In this document: one piece after another, positions 58,293 through 64,000 of the stretch
How positions within the stretch are numbered: position 1 is the stretch's first letter
Layout of the letters: each line of letters begins with the position of its first letter
Source: Anaerolineae bacterium UTCFX1
GTDB lineage: Bacteria > Chloroflexota > Anaerolineae > Anaerolineales > Villigracilaceae
Assembly (NCBI GenBank): GCA_002050275.1
Contig: MWTB01000007.1
Span: forward strand, 1 to 64,000
DNA: 64,000 nt
Direction of reading: 5' to 3'
Translations under genes and position numbers: made by a program
Notes under the pieces: model-generated
Databases searched by the model: none
Seen by the model: only the letters and a program-made list of their open reading frames with translations
Told to the model about the DNA's origin: nothing

Positions 58293-61200
58293 TTACGGCA
58301 TCACTTCATAAATCACGGTCTTCCCGTCGCGGTACACTTCGCGCCAATATTGCCCTGCGAGTTGATCGAATTTGGCAATGCCTTCCGGCGTGTACATGGC
58401 GCGTTCAAGTTGACCGACGATAATATACTTCACATCGTACTTTTTGAGAAATGCCCGAATGGCTTCGGGGTCAATGCTGTTGTAGAAATCGGTCACTTCC
58501 GTGCCGCGGTCAACGACTTGTTGTGAAAACAGAGTGCGCTGTTGTTGTTGATGGTACTGCCAGCCGACCACGTCGGGAAGCCCGGTGTACATCGCGAAGC
58601 GCGAGTGCCAGTCGTATTGCTTGCCCGCCGCCGCGGCTTCCGCAATGACCGGCGAGCCTTGCACATTATCCTGCATCCAGCGGATGGCGCGATAGTCCTC
58701 GCTCAACTCCAAACGCTGACCGTACGTATCATGTTGAGCGTATTGCATGAACGTCATCGCGTCGAGCGTGCGCGGGGCTTCGAGGGTCCAGCGGTCTTTG
58801 ATCTTGCCGGACGCGCCGGTCACGGTGAACATTGCCGCGCCGGAGACTAAAAAGACCATGACGATCTGCCAAAATGTTCGCCAGCCCATTGTCCAGCGGA
58901 AGAGGGCGGGGAGAGTCCATGCGAACGCGGCGGCGGCGCTCATTGCCAGCATGAACCACGCTTGCAAATAAAATTTGAAGATGGTGTTCTGCCGTCCGAT
59001 GTCGCCGACCACCACAAAGACTTCAACAACGACGGTAATCAGCAGAGCCGTGCCGATGAGGAACAATACAAATCGTTTTGCATCCGGCATGTTTGGGCGC
59101 AGCATCAAGGCTCCCGCCCACGCCGCGATGGGTAACGCGATCCAACTGACCGCCATGCCGCCGTAGGTTGTGCTTGATTGATTGTATTGAAGCAAAAGCA
59201 GCATGAACGCGAAGATGATCAGCGCGCCCTCAATCAACATTTGGAACGGCTTGAGCTTTCGCAATGACGAGACCGGAGTCGAAGCCATCCACTCGCGCGT
59301 TTCCCAAACCATCCACGCGACGATGATGAATAGGAACAAGCCCCACATGGTGAGATACGAAGAGATGGGCGTGAATGGTCCTCTCCACGGGTCGAGCGCG
59401 CTGTATGCCTGATAGTACGCGAGTCGGTACGGCAAATACAGAAGTCTCGACAGCGCAAATAACAGGGCGACCGCGCCGCCCGTCCACGCGAGGCGATGGA
59501 TCAACGATCTGGTTTCAAAATACCGCCACACAGCATAAGCGACTGCGATAACCCCGACCAGCAAATACGTGTACGTGTCGGATAGATTGGTGGGAGACAC
59601 CGCGCCGATGATGAGTCCGCCGACGAGGAATCCTAGCGCCGTCGTCCACGCTTCAGACGCAGGGCGGGCTTGACTCTTCCAACTCGCGCGCGCCATCACC
59701 ACCGACAACGCCCAACTGATGGTCAGCAACGCTAGCGGCATGACGATCATGTGCGCGTGCAAGTCGCTATACAGGAAGGTGAACAGCGGGAACTCGGTGA
59801 TCTCGTTGCCCCCGCGCGGAGGGACGACTCGACTAGGATCCCAGTACCAGTCTCCGGGTCCGATAAAAAGCGCGCCTTCGCCGCGGACGATCATGCTCAA
59901 TCCGTGAGTTGCCCACGCCAAGCGTTGTCCGAATGTGGATTCCCAATTGAACGCGCCTTCCGCGCCGAGTTTCTGTATTTGATTATAGATAAGCTGAATC
60001 GTACCAAGGTTGCCGAGCAGGATGGCGAAGGCGGAGGCGGCGAAGCCGGCGATCAGGGAGGAAGGTTGAAGGTTGAAGGTCGAAGGTTGAGAGGCTTCTA
60101 CTTCGTATTGCGTATTTCGTATTGCGGGAGCGAGTAAGTTCCAACCGATGGAGAACGCGCAGATGCCGACGATGGCGAAGAGAGTCGGCAGGACGAAGTT
60201 GTACGCGATGGACGGCACGATGCCGAGCAGCTTGACCGGCGTGCCGACCAGCACGAAGCCGTAATAATAGTAGTTGATGTATCCGCCCGCGAACCACGGA
60301 TCATACGGCGGGAAGGAAGCGCTTTTGAGTACCGCGTTGAAATATGCAAAATCCATCGGGCGCTCGCCGCCTTTGTATGGATGCCACAGGTCCGGATTGC
60401 CGAGGCGGATGAAGAGATCAATGAGGAAGAAGGCGAGGAATATGCCTTCGATCAGCAGGAAGTATTTCTTTTTCGTCTTCCATTCTTCGCGCAGTTCATC
60501 GCGTTGATAATACGCGAGCGCCGCGCCGAGAAGGATGATCACACCGAATACGATTGCGATCGTTGCACGCGTGTATGGGATGCCCACCGAGCCAGCCATC
60601 CACGCGAGCCAGCCGAAGAGGACGAGTCCCAAGGCGCGGCTGAGCGGGTAGCCCTTGTCTACGAGACCGGGCATAGCAATGCGAACCAACGGATAGACCG
60701 CGAGACCGAGGATGAAGATGAAAACATACCAGATGAGCAAACCAAGCCACGGATATTTGTTTTGCATCCAATCGTAGCTAAACAACTCAGACCATGTGCC
60801 GCCCGCGCGTTGGCTGGCGAGTTTGCCGGCTGGCAACAACAGAGATTTGTAATCGCTGAACTCACGCGGCAGGAGATGGATGACTTTCGTCAGATCAACC
60901 GCGCCGAGGGTTGATTGCACGTTGGCTGAATCGTACTTCGCGTTCTTCTTGAAGATGAACACTTTCGGATGATCGTAGAACGTGAACGCTTCTTCCGCGT
61001 ATTCGTCATTGATCTCGATGTTGCCTACTAGCGGAAGATTCAGTTTCGGGAATGTGGTGAACACCGCAACGAGATCGAAACCGAACCTGCCTTCGTAGTC
61101 GCCGGGCTTGGCTTCGTGATAACAGCGGATGATATCCGCGCCGGCGGGACAGCCCATCAACTCGCGGTAATACACTGTGGTCAGCGGATAGCGTTCGGGC

Positions 61201-63266
61201 AGGCGCGTGATCTGCGCATATTGATGGTTTGTGGGGATGAAAATGTAATCCGCTTGATCAAGCGTGGAGGTGAAGCGGGCGAGTTTGTCGGCGTTGTCGT
61301 CCCAGTACACTTGCAAGTTCAAGTCGCCGCGATAGATCCCGCCGAACGCGTCGTAGCCGTCCACGCGGAAGGGAAGCCCATAATCGTAATCCGTTTCGTT
61401 CGCCACCGCCGCGCCGCTGATGGCAAGCGTCCCCCGGTCAATTTGCAAGCGGAGATAATAGGTTGTATTTTTTTTAATCGTGACCGGCTTATCGAGTTCA
61501 AGCGTGTATGCTTTTCCGCGCGGGTCGTCTTGCGCGGCGAAATCATCCGTTAGCGATGCGGCGGCGAGATTTCGGTCGGGGGTGTAGTCGGGCGAACTGG
61601 ATAGAGTCAGGTTGACCGTCGAGGGCGAAGCGAGGATGTTGACGGCGTGTCCAAATGAGATATTTTTGAGGATTCCATCCGCGCGCGCGGTGAAAGCGAG
61701 ATCGTAGGGACTGGATGAGTCAACCGCCGTTGCGGGCTGAATCGCCAGCGGCTGGTTATAGACGACGCCTTCGGCTGTTTCGATGTGCAGGTTGATGGGA
61801 CCCGGTACGTTTTGGTAGATCCAATGCGAGGCGGCAATGCGCGGCTCGTCACGGATGTAGATGCTGTGAAAGGCAAATGCCCACGCGGCGGTGAGTCCGA
61901 CCACGATCACCGCAATGGAAATACGCAGTACGTTGTACGAGGTACGTAATTTGTAATTGGCAATCGGTAATTGCTCGAATACAAACCACGCCGCCATCAT
62001 CGCAAGCAACGGGTAGATGGGAAGTTGGTAACGCATGGTCGGGTTGAATTGAAACGATTGCCAGAGGAAGTATGCCGCCGTCCAACCCCAAAGAAGCGCA
62101 TGATGCCATTCGCCTTTGAGGATGCGCCAGCCCATGTAGAGGAATCCGATCCACGCGAGGATGCCGAGAGGCAAACCTAATCCCCACGTCGTCAGATTTT
62201 CAAACGAATACAAATGCGAACGCCGCGCCCATTGAAGATTCCAGGGGAGGTCTGAACCTGCGGCTTGCCCGCGTTGTTGAGTGAGGTCTGCGACCCAACG
62301 AGAGTCAAGCCCCAAACCGTCGAAGGCGTAGGGCTGGAATACGCGGAAGGAGAAGAAGGATGCGAGTCCGCCGACGATGAGGAAAACAGCGATCAGTTTC
62401 CAGTAATCAGCGTACAAAGGACGATGGACCATGGACGATTGACCGTTGGCTGCGTCTGCATCGAGTTCGTCGGTCTGTCGTTTGCGGTCTATGGTCAGAT
62501 ACCGAATCGCAAACGCGCCGGGCAAAAGGATTGCAAGCGGATAAATATTTAACTTCGATGCGAGCGCCATGCCGTAGGCAATGCCGAAACCGACGCTTAA
62601 GAGGAATAGAGGATCAGAGAGTAAAGATTGGAGAGTAGAGAATTGGAGAATTGGAGAATTGCCAGTCTCTAGTCTCTTGTCCTTCCACAGCATGATCTCA
62701 ACTGCGAAGTAGATCGCTAGAAATGCGAAGGCGTTGACGAACAGGTCGGTTGTGAAGAAATGCGATTGTTGGATCTGCATCACGGTCAACGCGGAGAAGA
62801 GCGAGGCGAGCAACGCTGTGCGGCGATCATACAAGCGAGAGACGATAAGATATAAGAAGAAGATCGCGAATAAATCTGCGGTTGCGGAAAATTGACGGGC
62901 AAAGAGTTTGAGACTGTTCGGCTGGGCAACTTCCACCGCAAAGCGAATCAAAGTCATTGGAAAATTGCCATACACAAACGAACCATAACCGAGATTATAG
63001 GGATTAAGAGTAGATGTCCTGCTATCAAAATAATCTTGAATGTTAAGCCATTGTTGTTGATCAGAAGGACAGGCGGTAACCGGAATTGTGGGGTCGGCGC
63101 ACTTGTGCATTTGCATACGGTCTAACACGCCGCTAAATGTATTTTCATCCGGGTGCTGGTGTTCGCCTTCGCCCCAGTTGACGCCAGTCAAACGCAAATA
63201 GCCCGCCAGCGCAAGCACAAGCAGGAAGAGAAGATCGTAGACCCAGAAATATTTTTTTTGATTCAT
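58293..63266 (-). CDS. Giant fused GT39-YYY membrane glycosyltransferase
   Basis: A 1657-residue protein with some 25 helices. The N-terminal half is GT39-like: an acidic first loop (GEGEHQHPDENTFSGVLD), PTMRYQLPIYPLLAMMA, and a beta-rich extracytoplasmic domain at about 480-780. The C-terminal half (from about 835) is a YYY/DUF2298 domain with AGGYINYYYYGFVLVG, FLYSDLHAHMIVMPLALL and the terminal YIIVGQLERAMYTPEGIAKF, homologous to the smaller YYY protein upstream. So two enzymes that are separate in other loci are joined. Four low-complexity insertions (coded at 60058, 61925, 62412 and 62606) come from intergenic-type repeats. No ribosome binding site is clear. Confidence 0.85.
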   Translation of the reverse strand: MNQKKYFWVYDLLFLLVLALAGYLRLTGVNWGEGEHQHPDENTFSGVLDRMQMHKCADPTIPVTACPSDQQQWLNIQDYFDSRTSTLNPYNLGYGSFVYGNFPMTLIRFAVEVAQPNSLKLFARQFSATADLFAIFFLYLIVSRLYDRRTALLASLFSALTVMQIQQSHFFTTDLFVNAFAFLAIYFAVEIMLWKDKRLETGNSPILQFSTLQSLLSDPLFLLSVGFGIAYGMALASKLNIYPLAILLPGAFAIRYLTIDRKRQTDELDADAANGQSSMVHRPLYADYWKLIAVFLIVGGLASFFSFRVFQPYAFDGLGLDSRWVADLTQQRGQAAGSDLPWNLQWARRSHLYSFENLTTWGLGLPLGILAWIGFLYMGWRILKGEWHHALLWGWTAAYFLWQSFQFNPTMRYQLPIYPLLAMMAAWFVFEQLPIANYKLRTSYNVLRISIAVIVVGLTAAWAFAFHSIYIRDEPRIAASHWIYQNVPGPINLHIETAEGVVYNQPLAIQPATAVDSSSPYDLAFTARADGILKNISFGHAVNILASPSTVNLTLSSSPDYTPDRNLAAASLTDDFAAQDDPRGKAYTLELDKPVTIKKNTTYYLRLQIDRGTLAISGAAVANETDYDYGLPFRVDGYDAFGGIYRGDLNLQVYWDDNADKLARFTSTLDQADYIFIPTNHQYAQITRLPERYPLTTVYYRELMGCPAGADIIRCYHEAKPGDYEGRFGFDLVAVFTTFPKLNLPLVGNIEINDEYAEEAFTFYDHPKVFIFKKNAKYDSANVQSTLGAVDLTKVIHLLPREFSDYKSLLLPAGKLASQRAGGTWSELFSYDWMQNKYPWLGLLIWYVFIFILGLAVYPLVRIAMPGLVDKGYPLSRALGLVLFGWLAWMAGSVGIPYTRATIAIVFGVIILLGAALAYYQRDELREEWKTKKKYFLLIEGIFLAFFLIDLFIRLGNPDLWHPYKGGERPMDFAYFNAVLKSASFPPYDPWFAGGYINYYYYGFVLVGTPVKLLGIVPSIAYNFVLPTLFAIVGICAFSIGWNLLAPAIRNTQYEVEASQPSTFNLQPSSLIAGFAASAFAILLGNLGTIQLIYNQIQKLGAEGAFNWESTFGQRLAWATHGLSMIVRGEGALFIGPGDWYWDPSRVVPPRGGNEITEFPLFTFLYSDLHAHMIVMPLALLTISWALSVVMARASWKSQARPASEAWTTALGFLVGGLIIGAVSPTNLSDTYTYLLVGVIAVAYAVWRYFETRSLIHRLAWTGGAVALLFALSRLLYLPYRLAYYQAYSALDPWRGPFTPISSYLTMWGLFLFIIVAWMVWETREWMASTPVSSLRKLKPFQMLIEGALIIFAFMLLLLQYNQSSTTYGGMAVSWIALPIAAWAGALMLRPNMPDAKRFVLFLIGTALLITVVVEVFVVVGDIGRQNTIFKFYLQAWFMLAMSAAAAFAWTLPALFRWTMGWRTFWQIVMVFLVSGAAMFTVTGASGKIKDRWTLEAPRTLDAMTFMQYAQHDTYGQRLELSEDYRAIRWMQDNVQGSPVIAEAAAAGKQYDWHSRFAMYTGLPDVVGWQYHQQQQRTLFSQQVVDRGTEVTDFYNSIDPEAIRAFLKKYDVKYIIVGQLERAMYTPEGIAKFDQLAGQYWREVYRDGKTVIYEVMP
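60058..60126. repeat. Word repeats inside the fused gene (1)
   Basis: Tandem gaaggttgaaggttgaaggt (60061-60080) with one more diverged copy, then cttcgtattgcgtatttcgt (60101-60120) and attgc. In frame they encode RNTQYEVEASQPSTFNLQPS, a loop in the YYY half. Confidence 0.75.
61925..61975. repeat. Word repeats inside the fused gene (2)
   Basis: The words gtacgttgtacgaggtacg (61928-61946) and gtaatttgtaattggcaatc (61946-61965), then ggtaattg, encode LPIANYKLRTSYNVLRI. The taatt words resemble those at 54511-54545. Confidence 0.6.
62412..62450. repeat. Word repeats inside the fused gene (3)
   Basis: The words acgatggaccatggacgatt (62421-62440) and gaccgttgg form a tandem of ggac/gatgg units and encode NGQSSMVHRPLYA between two helices. 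Confidence 0.6.
62606..62682. repeat. Word repeats inside the fused gene (4)
   Basis: Tandem units agattggagagtagag (62625-62640) and aattggagaattggagaatt (62641-62660), then gccagtctctagtctcttgt. The complement of the tmk leader (1291-1320) reads almost the same 'agagaattggagg' words. In frame they encode RLETGNSPILQFSTLQSLLS. Confidence 0.78.
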
Positions 63267-63276
63267 AAATTTTTTG

Positions 63277-63342
63277 AACCGCGAAGCCCGCTAAGACCGC
63301 AAAGAAAAAACAATCTTTGCGTCCTTTGCGTTCTTGGCGGTT
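63277..63342. repeat. REP-like palindromic element, copy 3
   Basis: aaccgc (63277-63282) and gcggtt (63337-63342) close an element with gaagcccgctaagaccgcaa and ctttgcgtcctttgcgttc arms. It is related to the elements at 24857 and 44625. It lies between the partial glycosyltransferase and the fused gene and includes the region just upstream of the fused gene's ATG. Confidence 0.75.
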
Positions 63343-63347
63343 AATTA

Positions 63348-64000
63348 TTAGTCTGGCACAAAGAAGATCCAAAAATCGTGCCCGGGGATATCCGAGTCGA
63401 ACAGGCGCAGGGTTCCGTTCGGATAGAGCGATTCAAGAACGTCGAGCGCTCCTTGATCGTTCCCAGCGGGGTTTTCAAGGTCGGCTTTGACGATGAACAA
63501 TTTCGGTCCTTCGTATAGCGTCGTGCTGGGAATGTTCTCACGCCACATTGCCATGTCGCGGTAGGTGTCGCCGACCCAAATCGAGGTAAGGCGCGTATCC
63601 ACCCAATACGGGAAGGGAACCACCCACGCGGTCTCGGTCGTGCCGGAGAACTCCTTGAACCCATTAATCACTTTGCCTATGTCCGAAGTATTCCACACCG
63701 AGCCGCGAAACAAGGCATAATATTGCTTGAAGACTAAATTGTAATTTTGCGCCGCGGAAACGTATAACAAGAATCCCGTCAGCAACAAGGCAAAGATCAC
63801 GCGTCTCTTTCCGCGCCCGAAACTGGTCAACAAACCATCGAACGCCAGCGCCGCAAGAATAAAAACGATAATGTAAGCGCCGCCTGTGCGATTCAAAGAC
63901 GGATTTTCACCGGGAAACGCGATGGATAAGGTGGACGGCAATTGCAATAACGGAATAGACGCGAGCAGGAACAAATCCAGCCAATGACGATTGCGAAGAT
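63348..64000 (-). CDS. GT39-like membrane glycosyltransferase, C-terminal part
   Basis: The frame is open to the window edge, so the N-terminus is missing; about 217 residues are visible. They begin with a loop (LRNRHWLDLFLLASIPLLQL), show a short loop GENPSLNRTGGAYIIVF typical of late helices in GT39-like enzymes, two further helices, and a C-terminal extracytoplasmic domain (WVVPFPYWVDTRLTSIW, PSTTLYEGPKLFIVKADLEN). It ends in DFWIFFVPD. It heads the minus-strand series of large glycosyltransferases. Confidence 0.8.
   Translation of the reverse strand, partial: LRNRHWLDLFLLASIPLLQLPSTLSIAFPGENPSLNRTGGAYIIVFILAALAFDGLLTSFGRGKRRVIFALLLTGFLLYVSAAQNYNLVFKQYYALFRGSVWNTSDIGKVINGFKEFSGTTETAWVVPFPYWVDTRLTSIWVGDTYRDMAMWRENIPSTTLYEGPKLFIVKADLENPAGNDQGALDVLESLYPNGTLRLFDSDIPGHDFWIFFVPD

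Noticed and set aside
61116..61553. Plus-strand frame inside the fused glycosyltransferase as a separate gene
   Set aside because: It is antisense to a well-supported coding region, lacks start signals and matches no family.
1..64000. tRNA, rRNA, RNase P RNA or tmRNA genes
   Set aside because: I looked for T-loop type GGTTCRANTCC sequences with matching stems and for conserved rRNA or RNase P segments in the intergenic spaces and found none; a tRNAscan-SE and Rfam run would be decisive.

Overview
The window looks like a chromosomal segment of a Chloroflexota bacterium, most likely class Anaerolineae. This is inferred from several signs: multi-pass glycosyltransferases with the YYY (Chlor_Arch_YYY/DUF2298) domain, threonine/proline-rich SH3-type lipoproteins, a long coiled-coil insertion in RpoC, and many short interspersed intergenic repeats. 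No plasmid or phage backbone is seen. The gene set is housekeeping (tmk, gmk, cmk, plsC, rpoC, gyrA, rpmH-rnpA-yidD-yidC-jag, parAB) with small accessory islands.

Layout. (1) 1-3815: an accessory patch with an A+T-rich secreted protein, an orphan antitoxin-like gene and two toxin-antitoxin-type cassettes (DUF433/DUF5615 and DUF6922/AbiEii nucleotidyltransferase). They lie between partial copies of the beginning of tmk; the intact tmk follows at 3201. (2) 3916-6064: a membrane protein, then gmk overlapped by a rhomboid protease. (3) 6101-13478, minus strand: a giant alpha-2-macroglobulin-like lipoprotein without the thioester, a membrane-anchored DsbA-like protein and a V4R protein. (4) 13488-17017, minus: an A+T-rich modification island with an EcoRI-type adenine methyltransferase and a DUF262-HNH nuclease, next to a CcrM-like methyltransferase. 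(5) 17040-22207, minus: GNAT, TPR and double-HTH proteins and a two-kinase, one-regulator signalling operon. (6) 22275-31788, minus: amidohydrolase, parB, parA, a PfkB kinase, then the classical rpmH-rnpA-yidD-(PQQ lipoprotein)-yidC-jag operon and a GT87 mannosyltransferase-like gene. (7) 31839-38921: comEC with a degenerate metallo-beta-lactamase domain, two GT4 glycosyltransferases, a MOCOS-like aminotransferase and a DUF1801 protein. (8) 39243-49397: rpoC with its own promoter and not next to rpoB, an SH3 lipoprotein, gyrA with a lysine-rich tail, a second DUF433/DUF5615 pair, another lipoprotein and a Phd/VapC pair. (9) 49455-64000: a DUF2142 protein, an HD protein, cmk-plsC, and a minus-strand series of very large membrane glycosyltransferases (GT39-like and YYY), the last one leaving the window.

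Three patterns cut across the genes. First, five genes (DUF6922, gmk, pfkB, GT87, one GT4) have a -10 box exactly six bases before the ATG, which predicts leaderless mRNAs. Second, short word-like repeats that are normal in the intergenic spaces also sit in frame inside the large glycosyltransferase genes as low-complexity linkers. Third, palindromic REP-like elements recur at 24857, 44625 and 63277. I saw no tRNA, rRNA, CRISPR array, insertion sequence, integrase, dnaA or oriC. The strongest candidates for something undescribed are the toxin-antitoxin cassettes embedded in repeated tmk 5' ends and the in-frame word repeats.
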